The notes: generated from the sequence alone by a model not told the origin. A stretch of DNA of 27,190 bases from CAZMGD01 sp964565705 (GCA_964565705.1 CAZMGD010000054.1:1-27190), one strand, 5' to 3'; shown: positions 1-8,437, numbered from the stretch's first letter. Made by a program: numbers and translations.

Positions 1-873
1 GGGCCCGACGTCACCAACGTGGAGCCCGGCGACTTCGTGGTCCTCAACTGGCGGGCCGTGTGCGGCACCTGCCGCAGCTGCCTGAAGGGCAAGCCGCAGT
101 ACTGCTTCAGCACGTTCAACGCGACGCAGAAGATGACCCTGACCGACGGCACCGTACTGTCGCCGGCACTCGGCATCGGCGCGTTCGCCGAGAAGACCCT
201 TGTCGCCGCCGGCCAGTGCACGCCGGTGAACCCGGCCGCTCCCCCAGCGACCGCCGGCCTGCTCGGTTGCGGCGTGATGGCCGGGATCGGCGCGGCGATG
301 CTGACCGGCAACGTGCAGCGCGGCGACACCGTCGCCGTGTTCGGCTGTGGCGGCGTGGGCGACGCGGCGATCATGGGCGCCAGGCTCGCCGGGGCGCGCA
401 CGATCGTCGCCGTCGACCTCGACGACACCAAGCTGGCGTGGGCCAGGGAGTGCGGCGCGACGCACACCGTCAACGCCGGCGCCGGCGATCCGGTCGAGGC
501 AGTGAAGGCGGCGACCGGCGGGTTCGGCGCCGACGTCGTGATCGAAGCGGTCGGCAACCCACGGGTGCTCGAGCAGGCGTTCTTCTCCCGCGACCTGGCC
601 GGCACGGTCGTGCAGGTCGGCGTGCCGACGCCCGACATGACGTTCCCGTCGATCCCGATGATCGAGTTCTTCGGCCGCGGCGGCGCGCTCAAGCCGAGCT
701 GGTACGGCGACTGCCTGCCGAGCCGCGACTTCCCGATGCTGATCGAGCTCTACCTGCAGGGCCGCCTCGACCTCGACCGCTTCGTGTCGGAGACGATCTC
801 GCTGGATCAGGTCGAGGACGCGTTCCACAAGATGGAGAAGGGCGAAGTGCTCCGCTCGGTCGTGGTCCTGTGA
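1..873 (+). CDS. mscR: S-(hydroxymethyl)mycothiol dehydrogenase, 3' part
   Basis: Zinc-dependent medium-chain alcohol dehydrogenase of the mycothiol-dependent formaldehyde dehydrogenase type (MscR/AdhE2). It would oxidise the formaldehyde-mycothiol adduct with NAD+ in the cytoplasm. The reading frame is open from base 1 with no start, so the N-terminal part (catalytic zinc region) lies outside the window; about 290 codons remain. The structural zinc lobe is visible as Cys codons at 61, 70, 79 and 103 (C-x2-C-x2-C-x7-C). A Rossmann motif (FGCGGVGDAA) follows, and the C-terminal stretch GGALKPSWYGDCLP is typical of MscR. The stop overlaps the start of the next gene (GTGA), which fits translational coupling. 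The pairing with a metallo-beta-lactamase-fold gene matches mycobacterial mscR loci. The specific substrate is assigned by family resemblance. Confidence 0.9.
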   Translation, partial: GPDVTNVEPGDFVVLNWRAVCGTCRSCLKGKPQYCFSTFNATQKMTLTDGTVLSPALGIGAFAEKTLVAAGQCTPVNPAAPPATAGLLGCGVMAGIGAAMLTGNVQRGDTVAVFGCGGVGDAAIMGARLAGARTIVAVDLDDTKLAWARECGATHTVNAGAGDPVEAVKAATGGFGADVVIEAVGNPRVLEQAFFSRDLAGTVVQVGVPTPDMTFPSIPMIEFFGRGGALKPSWYGDCLPSRDFPMLIELYLQGRLDLDRFVSETISLDQVEDAFHKMEKGEVLRSVVVL

Positions 874-1493
874 GCATCGAACTCGTCACGACGGACGGGA
901 TCTTCGCCCTCGACGGCGGCGAGTGGGAGGTCACGAACAACATCTGGCTGGTCGGTGACGACCGCCAGGTGCTGATCGTCGACGCCGCCCACGACGCCGA
1001 CCGGATCGACAGCGCGGTGAACGGGCGGCGGGTGAAAGCGATCGCCCTGACCCACGGGCACAACGACCACATCAACGCCGCGCTCGCCCTGCAGGATCTG
1101 GTCGACGCGCCGATCTTCCTCCACCCCGCCGACCAGATGCTGTGGGAGGTCGTCTACCCGGGCACGAAACCCGATCGGACGCTGGCTGCCGGCGACGTGC
1201 TGACCGCCGGTGGCGTCGAGCTGGGGGTGTTCCACACGCCGGGCCACTCCCCCGGCTGCTGCTGCTTCCACGCCGAAGCCGCCGGCGTGCTGTTCAGCGG
1301 TGACACGCTCTTTTGCGGCGGTCCCGGTGCGACCGGACGCAGCTTCAGCGACTTCCCGACGATCATCGACTCGATCCGCGAGCAGCTGCTCGCGCTGCCG
1401 CCGGAGACGATCGTGCACACCGGCCACGGCGACTCCACCACGATCGGCGCCGAGGCCCCCCACCTCGAGGAGTGGATCCACCGCGGTCACTGA
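870..1493 (+). CDS. Metallo-beta-lactamase-fold hydrolase (glyoxalase II-like)
   Basis: A 207-residue MBL-fold hydrolase starting with GTG at 870, inside the mscR stop (4-base overlap). The metal-binding motif HGHNDH is at residues 62-67, followed by His126, Asp145 (SGDTLF) and His186, a complete binuclear site of the glyoxalase II type. The length equals the single-domain family size. The coupling to mscR suggests it hydrolyses the S-formyl-mycothiol product or a related mycothiol thioester, completing formaldehyde detoxification. That role is inferred from position and fold. The fold is certain; the substrate is not. Confidence 0.9.
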   Translation: MSIELVTTDGIFALDGGEWEVTNNIWLVGDDRQVLIVDAAHDADRIDSAVNGRRVKAIALTHGHNDHINAALALQDLVDAPIFLHPADQMLWEVVYPGTKPDRTLAAGDVLTAGGVELGVFHTPGHSPGCCCFHAEAAGVLFSGDTLFCGGPGATGRSFSDFPTIIDSIREQLLALPPETIVHTGHGDSTTIGAEAPHLEEWIHRGH

Positions 1494-1499
1494 CAGGTT

Positions 1500-1543
1500 C
1501 TCGGGAGTGTTTTGGCTGCCAGGGCAGCCAAAACACTCCCGAG
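1500..1543. terminator. Long perfect hairpin between convergent genes
   Basis: Two perfectly complementary 21-base arms (1500-1520 and 1523-1543) are separated by two bases. They lie 6 bases after the MBL gene stop and 22 bases before the 3' end of the convergent MarR gene. Each arm carries a TTTT or AAAA run inside the stem, with no U-tract after it. It probably terminates both transcripts, but arms this long and perfect are unusual for an ordinary terminator. Confidence 0.7.
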
Positions 1544-1565
1544 TTCGCTGGGTCGCGTCGGGGGG

Positions 1566-2069
1566 CTACCGGCGTGCGGGGTCGAGGCCGGGGATGCTCC
1601 AGCCGGTGTCGTCGGTCCGCAGCTCGAGCAGGTCGTGGCGCAGCCGGTCGACGAGCGCGGCGAGGTGCCGCCGATCGTCGTCCGACCAGCTCGCCAGCGC
1701 GGCTTCGAAGTCGTTGCGGGCGATCGCCTCGACCCGCGCCAGCACCGCCTTGCCCTGGTCGGACACCGTCAAGCGGCTGATCCGACCGTCGTCGGGGTCG
1801 GGCTCGCGCAGCAGCAGCCCGTGATCCTCCAGCGGGCGCACCTGGCGGCTGATCGTCGATTGGTCGACGTCGAGCCGCCGGCCGAGCTCGCCGATCGTGG
1901 AGCCGTCGTGACGCAGCACCATCCGCAGCGCCTGCAGACCGGCAGCGGTGACCGGCACGTCGAGCGCCCGCCGCAACCGCTCGCGCTGACCTGCGCTGCG
2001 ACCGCTCTGGCCGAGCAGCTGCATGAAGTCGTAGACAGCGTCGGCGGCGCTGCGATCGGCGTCGGTCAC
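1566..2069 (-). CDS. MarR-family transcriptional regulator
   Basis: A 167-residue winged-helix protein with a GTG start at 2069. The helix-turn-helix lies at about residues 58-81 (STIGELGRRLDVDQSTISRQ), and the beta-wing with the MarR-type D-x-R signature (DPDDGRISRL) is at 91-100. MarR proteins bind short palindromes as dimers and usually respond to phenolic, lipid-like or oxidising ligands. It is the last gene of a probable minus-strand operon with an acyl-CoA synthetase and an SDR, 19 bases after the SDR stop. It may therefore regulate that operon, though no binding test is possible here. The family is clear; the ligand is unknown. Confidence 0.88.
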   Translation of the reverse strand: MTDADRSAADAVYDFMQLLGQSGRSAGQRERLRRALDVPVTAAGLQALRMVLRHDGSTIGELGRRLDVDQSTISRQVRPLEDHGLLLREPDPDDGRISRLTVSDQGKAVLARVEAIARNDFEAALASWSDDDRRHLAALVDRLRHDLLELRTDDTGWSIPGLDPARR

Positions 2070-2088
2070 CCGCCCGACGGTAGTGGGC

Positions 2089-3009
2089 TCAGGGGTACAA
2101 CTCCTCGGCCACCCGCTTCAAGCCCTCGCGCCACGTGACCGTGCACGGTCCGGCGGCGGCGACGCGCGACTCGACGTCGGCATACGAGCCACGCAGGGTG
2201 CCGGGCGTGACGACGACGTTCACCGTCGCCGGCTTCCCGAGCAGCTCGCTCATGTAGGCGGCCCACTCCTGCACGCTGACCTGCTCGTCGCCGGCCCAGT
2301 TGACGATCGTCGCCGGCACCGACGCCGCGGCGAGCAGCCCTGCCAACTGAGCGTTGATGTCGTCCTGATGGATCGGCTGGTAGGTGCACGGATCCCATCG
2401 GGTCGTGATCGGCCGGCCCTCGGCGACAGCCTGGAGGTGCTGCGTCGGGAGGCCGCCGTTCGGGCCGTAGGACGCGTTCATGCGCGCGATGATCACCGGC
2501 AGGTCGAGGATGCGGGCCATGGTGCGAGCGACCGCCTCCTGGCCGATCTTCGACACGGAGTACGGCGGTGTGAACGCGTTGACGTCGCCGAGCGCGTCCG
2601 TGGTCTTGAACACGTGCAACGGATCCTCGACCGGCTTGTACACCGACTGGGTGGACATCACCAGCGCCGACGCGTAGTCACGGCAGTGATGGAGCAGCAG
2701 GCCGGTGGCCTCCGCGTTCTGGCGGATCGCCTCGTCGTAGTCCATCGACTGCGGCACCATGTACGCGGCGAGGTGGGCCAGGTGGTCGGCATCGGTCGGG
2801 ATGCCGCTGAAGTCGGCATCGCCGAGATCGGACACGACCGGGCGGATGCCGGCGGCCTCCACCCGGGCCAACGAGCCCTCGGCGGTGAACCGGGCGACGC
2901 CCCACACGTCGTTGTCCTTGGCCAGGAACTCGGCCATCGGGAACGCGATCTGACCCGTCACTCCGGTCACGACGATCTTCTTGCCGCGCAGCGGCTCCAC
3001 GGTGCTCAT
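2089..3009 (-). CDS. NAD(P)-dependent epimerase/dehydratase (extended SDR)
   Basis: A 306-residue extended short-chain dehydrogenase/reductase. The nucleotide-binding motif is TGVTGQI (15-21). The last glycine of the usual TGxxGxxG is replaced near this point. A catalytic serine lies in MSTQSVY (118-124), and the Tyr/Lys pair is Y150 and K154 (YSVSK). RMNASYGPNG (176-185) is typical of the NAD-epimerase family. I chose the ATG at 3009; an adjacent in-frame GTG at 3012 is possible and no clear ribosome site decides it. The gene lies 58 bases downstream of the acyl-CoA synthetase on the same strand. In this setting it may reduce or oxidise a hydroxyl or keto group on the acyl substrate, but sugar-type substrates cannot be excluded. 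Confidence 0.85.
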   Translation of the reverse strand: MSTVEPLRGKKIVVTGVTGQIAFPMAEFLAKDNDVWGVARFTAEGSLARVEAAGIRPVVSDLGDADFSGIPTDADHLAHLAAYMVPQSMDYDEAIRQNAEATGLLLHHCRDYASALVMSTQSVYKPVEDPLHVFKTTDALGDVNAFTPPYSVSKIGQEAVARTMARILDLPVIIARMNASYGPNGGLPTQHLQAVAEGRPITTRWDPCTYQPIHQDDINAQLAGLLAAASVPATIVNWAGDEQVSVQEWAAYMSELLGKPATVNVVVTPGTLRGSYADVESRVAAAGPCTVTWREGLKRVAEELYP

Positions 3010-3067
3010 CACGACCGAGCATTGCCGCGAGCTGCGACCCACAACGACTTCTGCGCCCCCCGGGCCG

Positions 3068-4687
3068 CTACGAACGAGCGCTGTCGGCGCCGGCCGCCAC
3101 GAACACGGCCCGCGCCCAGGCGTAGTCGGCCTTGCCGCTCGCGGTGCGGCCGATCTGGGGCACGAGGCGCAGGTCGCGCGGCACCTTGTAGCCGGCGATG
3201 AACGCACGGGCGTGTGCACTCAGCTCTTCCACGGTCGGGTTCGTGCCCTCGCGGGCCTGCACGACCGCGGCGACGCGCTGACCGAAGCGCTCGTCGGGGA
3301 CTCCGACGACGACCACGTCGGCGACCGCGGGGTGGCGCTTGAGCGCGGCCTCGACCTCGTCGGGGTACACCTTCTCGCCGCCGGTGTTGATGCACGCCGA
3401 GCCGCGCCCGAGCAAGGTGATCGTGCCGTCCGCCTCCACCGTGGCGAAGTCGCCGGGGATGACCCAGCGCACACCGTCAGGATCGGGCACGAACGTGGCG
3501 TCCGTCTTGGCCTGGTCCTTGTAGTACCCGAGCGGGATCGCGCCCTTGCGGGCCAGGCGGCCAACGGCACCCGAGCCGGGCTCGACCGGGCGCATGTCGT
3601 CGTCGAGCACCGCCATGTTGGCCGACAGGCGGAAGTTCTGGCCCGCACCGGCCGGCGACGCGCTGGCGCCGGTCTCGGAGCTCCCGACGCTGTCGGAGAT
3701 CATGATCCCCGGGAACCTCTGGCGGTACTGCTCCTTGACCACCTCGGAGAACAGCGCACCACCCGAGCCGATCGACGTCAGGCACGACACGTCGAGGTCG
3801 AAGTCGGGACGATCGAGGGCTTCGATCAGAGGGCGGGCGATCGCATCGCCGACCACCATCACCCGGCTGCAGCGCTCGGCGGCGATCTCCCGCCAGACCT
3901 CCATCGGGTCGAACCCGTGCGCGCCGTACAGCACCGCCGCACCACCCATGTACATGCCGATGTACATGCCCCACTGCGCGGCGCCGTGCATGATCGGGGC
4001 GACGATCATCGTCGTCAGGTTGACGCTCTCGGGCAGCAGCCGCGATCGCAGCTGCTCGGGGTCGGTGACCGGCCCGCCCATGAACGACATCGACATCAGC
4101 GCGGCCTCGAACAGATCTGCATGGCGCCACATCACGCCCTTCGGCATGCCGGTCGTGCCGCCGGTGTAGAGCATGTAGAGGTCGCCGGGGTCGCGCTGGA
4201 TGTCGAGCGGCGCGTCGCTCTCGGCGGCGAGCACCTCCTCGTAGCGCACGGCGCCGGGGTACACGCCGTCGTCGACCGGGGTGCCGTCCTCCAGCACGAT
4301 GACCTGCCGCAGCACCGGCAGCCGGTCGCGGATCGCGGCGAGCGTCGGCAGGAAACCCCGCTCGACCACGACGACCTCGCTGTCGCTGTCGGCGAGCACG
4401 TAGGCCAACTCCTCGGCGACGTAGCGGTAGTTGATGTTGATCTCCGCCGCCCGCACCTTGTACGCAGCGAGCAGCGCCTCGACCCACTCGACCCGGTTCC
4501 ACGAGTAGATGGCGACCTTGCCGTCCTTGCCGACCCCGACCGACTGCAGGTGACGAGCCAGCCGGTTGGCCCGGCGGTCCAGCTCACCGAACGTCCGGCG
4601 AGTGCCGCCCGACACGAGCGCGAGGCGATCGGGCACCTCCTCGGCCACGACTTCGAACAGGTCAGCAAGGTTCAGCACACGCGCCAT
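3068..4687 (-). CDS. Acyl-CoA synthetase, FadD19-like AMP-forming ligase
   Basis: A 539-residue ANL-superfamily ligase that activates a carboxylic acid through an acyl-adenylate to its CoA thioester. The P-loop YTGGTTGMPKGV is at 174-185. The adenine-region motif DSVGSSETG is at 332-340, the ribose-binding Asp is in PGDF (410-413), the hinge motif GRGS at 427-430, and the catalytic lysine is K519 (SGKADY). The overall pattern, including MPKGVMWRHAD and INTGGEKVYP, resembles mycobacterial FadD19, which activates cholesterol side-chain (C26) acids; the substrate here is inferred only. The ATG at 4687 is preceded by GGAGAG eight bases upstream. The gene heads a minus-strand operon with an SDR and MarR and is divergent from a second acyl-CoA synthetase. 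Confidence 0.92.
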   Translation of the reverse strand: MARVLNLADLFEVVAEEVPDRLALVSGGTRRTFGELDRRANRLARHLQSVGVGKDGKVAIYSWNRVEWVEALLAAYKVRAAEININYRYVAEELAYVLADSDSEVVVVERGFLPTLAAIRDRLPVLRQVIVLEDGTPVDDGVYPGAVRYEEVLAAESDAPLDIQRDPGDLYMLYTGGTTGMPKGVMWRHADLFEAALMSMSFMGGPVTDPEQLRSRLLPESVNLTTMIVAPIMHGAAQWGMYIGMYMGGAAVLYGAHGFDPMEVWREIAAERCSRVMVVGDAIARPLIEALDRPDFDLDVSCLTSIGSGGALFSEVVKEQYRQRFPGIMISDSVGSSETGASASPAGAGQNFRLSANMAVLDDDMRPVEPGSGAVGRLARKGAIPLGYYKDQAKTDATFVPDPDGVRWVIPGDFATVEADGTITLLGRGSACINTGGEKVYPDEVEAALKRHPAVADVVVVGVPDERFGQRVAAVVQAREGTNPTVEELSAHARAFIAGYKVPRDLRLVPQIGRTASGKADYAWARAVFVAAGADSARS

Positions 4688-4713
4688 CGAGAGCACTCTC
4701 CAGATCGAAACAA

Positions 4714-4728
4714 CTTGACCAGGTCTAG
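4714..4728. promoter_or_regulatory. Candidate operator in the divergent acyl-CoA synthetase promoter
   Basis: CTTGACC-A-GGTCTAG is an imperfect palindrome with 7-base arms and one mismatch. It is centred in the 55-base gap between the two divergent acyl-CoA synthetase genes. Its size and symmetry suit a dimeric GntR- or TetR-type repressor controlling both directions. This is inferred from symmetry and position. Confidence 0.45.
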
Positions 4729-4742
4729 CAAGATGCCCCGCG

Positions 4743-6344
4743 ATGTCCACCGCCGCAGACCATGCCGATCTCCACCATCCGATCCTGATGGCCGACCTGG
4801 TCGCGGCGGTGCTGAACCGCGGCGGCGAGCACCCGGTGATGCACCTGCGCGACGCCGACGGGACGATCAGCACGGTCTCCTACAGCCAGATGCGCGACGC
4901 GATCAGCCGTTACGCGCAAGCGCTCGCCGGGCTGGGGTTCGGCCAGGGCGACACGATCTCGCTGCTGTCGGCCAACCGGCCCGAGGTGCTCTACACGCTC
5001 GGTGCCAACTCGATGGTCGGCCTGCGCGGAACGGCGATGCACCCGCTCGGCGCGCTCGACGACCATCACTACGTGCTGGAGGACGCGGCGATCGGCGCGC
5101 TGATCTTCGACGCCGAGAAGTACGGAGCCAGGGCGGCGGCGCTGCGCGAGCGCCTCCCCAACCTGCGTCTCCTCTCGCTCGGGCCGAGCGACGTACCCGG
5201 CGTCGTCGACCTCACCGCTGCGGCAGCCGGGTACGGGCCACAGCGCCTCGTGCCGCCTCGCGTCGACCCCGAAGACGTCGGTTCGCTGACCTACACCGGC
5301 GGCTCGACCGGCCGCCCGAAGGGCGTGATGAGCACGTACCGCGGTGGCCTGTCGATGACCCAGATCCAGATGGCCGAGTGGCAGTGGCCCGACCCGCTGG
5401 TGCACCTGATCTGCACGCCGCTCAGCCACGCCGGCGGCGCGTTCTGGATCCCGGTGCTGCTGCGCGGCGGCTCGTTCGTGGTGCTGCCGACGTTCACACC
5501 GGCATCGTGGCTGGAGGCGATCGAGACGTTCCGGGTCACGAGCACGATGATCGTGCCGGCGATGCTCTACGCGATCCTCGACCACCCCGATCTGACGACC
5601 CGCGACACGTCCAGCCTCCAGTCGCTGTACTACGGCGCCTCGCCGGCGTCGCCGAGCCGGCTGGCGCAGGCGCTGCGCCACTTCGGGCCCGTGCTGTACC
5701 AGTTCTACGGCCAGAGCGAGGCCCCGATGACGCTGACCGTCCTGAAGAAGGAGGACCACGACCCGGACCACCTCGATCGCCTCGCCTCCTGCGGCAAGCC
5801 CGTCCCATGGGCGGAGGTCGCGCTCCTCGACGCCGACTGCAACCCGGTCGCGCCCGGCGAGGCGGGCGAGATCTGTGCTCGCGGCCCGATCGTGATGAAG
5901 GGCTACTGGAACAAGCCCGAGGAGACCACCGAGGCGTTCGCCGGCGGCTGGCTGCACACCGGCGACGTCGCCCGCGAGGACGCCGACGGCTTCTGGTACA
6001 TCGTCGACCGGACGAAGGACATGATCGTGTCGGGCGGCTTCAACGTCTTCCCCCGCGAGATCGAAGACGTCCTGACCTCGCATCCCACGGTCGCCGCGGC
6101 GGCGGTGATCGGCGTGCCCGACGAGAAGTGGGGCGAGGCGGTCAAGGCGGTCGTCGTCGCCCGGCCGGGCGAGACCGTCGATGCCGACGAACTGATCGCA
6201 CTGGTGCGCGACCGCAAAGGCCCGGTCTACGCGCCGAAGTCGGTCGACGTGGTCGACGCCTTACCCCTCACCCCCGTCGGCAAGACCGACAAGCCGACGC
6301 TGCGCACCCGCTACTGGGGCGACACCGGGCGCCGCGTACACTGA
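4743..6344 (+). CDS. Acyl-CoA synthetase, FadD8-like AMP-forming ligase
   Basis: A 533-residue ANL-superfamily ligase. The P-loop YTGGSTGRPKGV is at 184-195. Other motifs are YGQSEAP (322-328), TGD with the ribose-binding Asp (406-408), DRTKDMIVSGGFNVFPRE (422-439), and a C-terminal lysine at 514 (PVGKTDKP). HPLGALDDHHYVLEDA and CTPLSHAGGAF match the mycobacterial FadD8 group as I recall it. It would make a CoA thioester from a medium, aromatic or steroid-derived acid. The ATG at 4743 has only a weak ribosome site. The gene is divergent from the FadD19-like gene and precedes an enoyl-CoA hydratase-family gene, consistent with a beta-oxidation cluster. Confidence 0.92.
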   Translation: MSTAADHADLHHPILMADLVAAVLNRGGEHPVMHLRDADGTISTVSYSQMRDAISRYAQALAGLGFGQGDTISLLSANRPEVLYTLGANSMVGLRGTAMHPLGALDDHHYVLEDAAIGALIFDAEKYGARAAALRERLPNLRLLSLGPSDVPGVVDLTAAAAGYGPQRLVPPRVDPEDVGSLTYTGGSTGRPKGVMSTYRGGLSMTQIQMAEWQWPDPLVHLICTPLSHAGGAFWIPVLLRGGSFVVLPTFTPASWLEAIETFRVTSTMIVPAMLYAILDHPDLTTRDTSSLQSLYYGASPASPSRLAQALRHFGPVLYQFYGQSEAPMTLTVLKKEDHDPDHLDRLASCGKPVPWAEVALLDADCNPVAPGEAGEICARGPIVMKGYWNKPEETTEAFAGGWLHTGDVAREDADGFWYIVDRTKDMIVSGGFNVFPREIEDVLTSHPTVAAAAVIGVPDEKWGEAVKAVVVARPGETVDADELIALVRDRKGPVYAPKSVDVVDALPLTPVGKTDKPTLRTRYWGDTGRRVH

Positions 6345-6465
6345 CCAGTCGAGCCGACCAGTGCCGCGAGCGCAGCGAGCCCTCGTCGGCCCTGCGGGCG
6401 CCGCCCCCGGGCCTGCACGCACGAGCACTGCCGGCGGCGTCCGCCGCGTGAACTAGGAACGACCC

Positions 6466-7266
6466 GTGACCGACTACTCCTTCATCACCGTCGACGCGCC
6501 GGCCGAGCTCGTGCGCCGGATCAGCCTCAACCGGCCGGAGAAGCGCAACGCGATCTCGACGCCGCTGCGCGCGGAGCTGTTCGCCGCCCTGCAGGCCCAC
6601 GACGTCGACGACGAGGTGCGGGTCACGATCCTGCGCGGCGCGGGCGAGAACTTCTCGTCGGGCTACGACCTCGGCGGAGGCGGGCTGATGGAGGACCCGC
6701 CGTACTACACGTCACCCGGCGACGGATCGTGGTCGCGCCACGTCACCGAGGGCTGGTTCTCGATCTGGGACCTCGCCAAGCCGGTGATCGCCCAGGTGCA
6801 CGGCTACGCGATCGCCGGGGCGACCGAGCTGGCCCAGGCCTGCGACCTCGTCTACGTCGCCGACGACGCTCGCATCGGCTATCCGGTCGTCAAGGCGGCG
6901 AGCCCGCCCGACTGGCCGTACCACACCGCCCTGTTGGGCATGCGCCGGGCGATGGAGCTGATGCTGACCGGCGATGACATCACCGGCGCCGAGGCCGTCG
7001 CGATCGGGTGGGCCAACCGGTCGTTCCCGGCCGCCGATCTCGAGGCCGAGGTGCTGCGGATCGCCAAGCGGATCGCCGCGATCGCCCCCGACCTGACCCA
7101 GATCAACAAGCGCGGCGTGCACCGCCAGAACGACATCCTCGGGGCTCGGGCCGCGATCCGCGCCGGCTCCGAGCTGCAGGCGCTGGCCGGCCATCAGGCG
7201 TCCGTCGCCGCCTTCCGCGCCGACCCCCTCGGCACGATGAAGCGGATCAACGCGGCCGGCTCGTAG
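6466..7266 (+). CDS. Enoyl-CoA hydratase/isomerase (crotonase) family protein
   Basis: A 266-residue crotonase-fold protein with a GTG start at 6466 after AGGAA. Oxyanion-hole segments are seen at ENFSSGYDL (61-69) and AIAGATEL (115-122). Glu121 aligns with the first catalytic Glu of crotonase. The second catalytic Glu, usually within a GxPE motif, is replaced (IGYPVV, 137-142). The protein may therefore be an isomerase, hydrolase or other crotonase-fold enzyme rather than a classic hydratase. It lies 121 bases after the FadD8-like gene, a gap containing the direct repeat GACCAGT (6343-6349 and 6356-6362) and a 6-base-arm hairpin (6432-6446). It probably acts on the CoA ester made by one of the neighbouring ligases. 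Confidence 0.88.
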   Translation: MTDYSFITVDAPAELVRRISLNRPEKRNAISTPLRAELFAALQAHDVDDEVRVTILRGAGENFSSGYDLGGGGLMEDPPYYTSPGDGSWSRHVTEGWFSIWDLAKPVIAQVHGYAIAGATELAQACDLVYVADDARIGYPVVKAASPPDWPYHTALLGMRRAMELMLTGDDITGAEAVAIGWANRSFPAADLEAEVLRIAKRIAAIAPDLTQINKRGVHRQNDILGARAAIRAGSELQALAGHQASVAAFRADPLGTMKRINAAGS

Positions 7267-7267
7267 C

Positions 7268-7375
7268 TGTCCGCGTCTGAAAGACGATGCCGGTCTGACC
7301 CGCCGTCGGTGAGCATCACCGGGGGCTGTGAGGATCCAGGTCGTTCAGACAGCGATGTTCGTTCAGACTTGGACG
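7268..7375 (+). repeat. Dispersed palindromic intergenic element, copy A
   Basis: First of three related elements. The left arm carries GTCC (7269-7272), GTCTGAA (7275-7281) and GGTCTGACC (7292-7300). The right arm carries two GTTCAGAC units (7342-7349 and 7361-7368) and GGAC (7371-7374), so the arms pair over about 32 bases with mismatches. The centre is GGCTGTGAGGATCCAGGT (7324-7341). It fills the gap between two convergent genes and overlaps the last codons and stop of the minus-strand LLM gene. Confidence 0.75.
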
Positions 7376-8406
7376 TCGCGCGTGCCGGCGAGGTCGGCGG
7401 CCAGCTCGAACTCCTCGGGCCGCTCGGCGCGCACGATCAAGCCGGTGAAGCCGCGCGTCGTCCACGGCTCCCACCGCGAGCGGATCCGGTCCACCGAACC
7501 GATGAGGGCACCGTCGTCGTGGTACTCGTCGGGCACCGCGGCCACCGCCTCCTCCTTGCGGCCCGCCAGCCACAGCTCGTGGATGCGCGCCGCGGCCTCG
7601 GGGAACCCGCGGCGGGCCATCGCCTCACGGTGGTAGTTGTGCGTCGCGCTGCCCATGCCACCGACGTACATCGCGGTCAGCGGCTTCATCGAGGCGATCG
7701 CGCCGGCGATGTCGTCGGTGATCAGTACCTGCACGCCGCCGAAGATCTCGAAGTCGGGCTTCGGCGCCCCGCGGCGCTCGAACCCCTTGGCGAGGCTGGC
7801 GCCGTACACCTCGGCCCCGTCGGCACCCCAGCCCATCGGCAGCAGCCCATCGGCGACCTCGGCAGCGAGCGCGGTGTTCAGCGGCCCGCCGGCAGCCAAC
7901 CAGATCGGGATGTTCGGGTTCGGGTGCAGGATCGAGCGCAGCGGCTTCCCCTGGCCGAGCGCCCGCGGGCCGTTGTACGGCAACGGGTACTCGTTGCCGT
8001 CGTTGGTCAGCGGCTCGCGCCGGAACACCTTGCGCATGATCGCCACGTACTCGCGCAACTTGTGGTTCGGGTTGCCCCAGGCCTCGCCGTACCAACCCTC
8101 GACGATCTGCGGGCCCGACACGCCGAGGCCGATGATCACCCGGTCGCCACCGGCGAGCGCGTCGATCGTCGCCGCGTGCATCGCCGTCGCCGCCGGCGAG
8201 CGGGCGGCGATCTGGGTGACGCCGGTCGCCAGCTTGATCCGGTCGGTCACCGCGGCGAGGTAGGCGAGGGGCGAGAGCGCGTCGGTGCCGTAGGCCTCCG
8301 CAGTCCACACCGAGTGGTAGCCGATCCCCTCCAGGTGGCGCACGAGGTCGACGGGGACGCGGACCTGTGCGTCGCGGTAGAGGTCGAGGCCGATGCCGAG
8401 CTTCAT
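7363..8406 (-). CDS. LLM-class F420-dependent oxidoreductase
   Basis: A 347-residue luciferase-like monooxygenase-fold protein, starting ATG at 8406 with MKLGIGLDLY. LLM features include GYHSVWTAEAYGTDA (29-43), RIKLATGV (56-63), a SPAATAMHAATID segment (70-82) and the glycine-rich IIGLGVSGPQIVEGW (91-105). Actinobacterial members of this type use coenzyme F420 and act as hydride-transfer enzymes on varied substrates; F420 use is assigned by family. It is divergent from the Prim-Pol gene with 31 bases between starts, so the promoters must overlap. Its final codons and stop lie inside palindromic element A. Confidence 0.9.
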   Translation of the reverse strand: MKLGIGLDLYRDAQVRVPVDLVRHLEGIGYHSVWTAEAYGTDALSPLAYLAAVTDRIKLATGVTQIAARSPAATAMHAATIDALAGGDRVIIGLGVSGPQIVEGWYGEAWGNPNHKLREYVAIMRKVFRREPLTNDGNEYPLPYNGPRALGQGKPLRSILHPNPNIPIWLAAGGPLNTALAAEVADGLLPMGWGADGAEVYGASLAKGFERRGAPKPDFEIFGGVQVLITDDIAGAIASMKPLTAMYVGGMGSATHNYHREAMARRGFPEAAARIHELWLAGRKEEAVAAVPDEYHDDGALIGSVDRIRSRWEPWTTRGFTGLIVRAERPEEFELAADLAGTRDVQV

Positions 8407-8437
8407 CACCGGAGTCTCGCGGTCGTACGGTCGAGCC

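Noticed and set aside
6343..6363. Direct repeat GACCAGT after the FadD8-like gene as an operator
   Set aside because: Only two seven-base units are present, partly next to the coding end. Chance occurrence is likely in this composition.
2981..6451. A very long open frame on the plus strand across the two acyl-CoA synthetase genes
   Set aside because: Its translation is arginine/histidine-rich with no domain, and it covers two well-conserved genes in other frames. It is a by-product of high GC.
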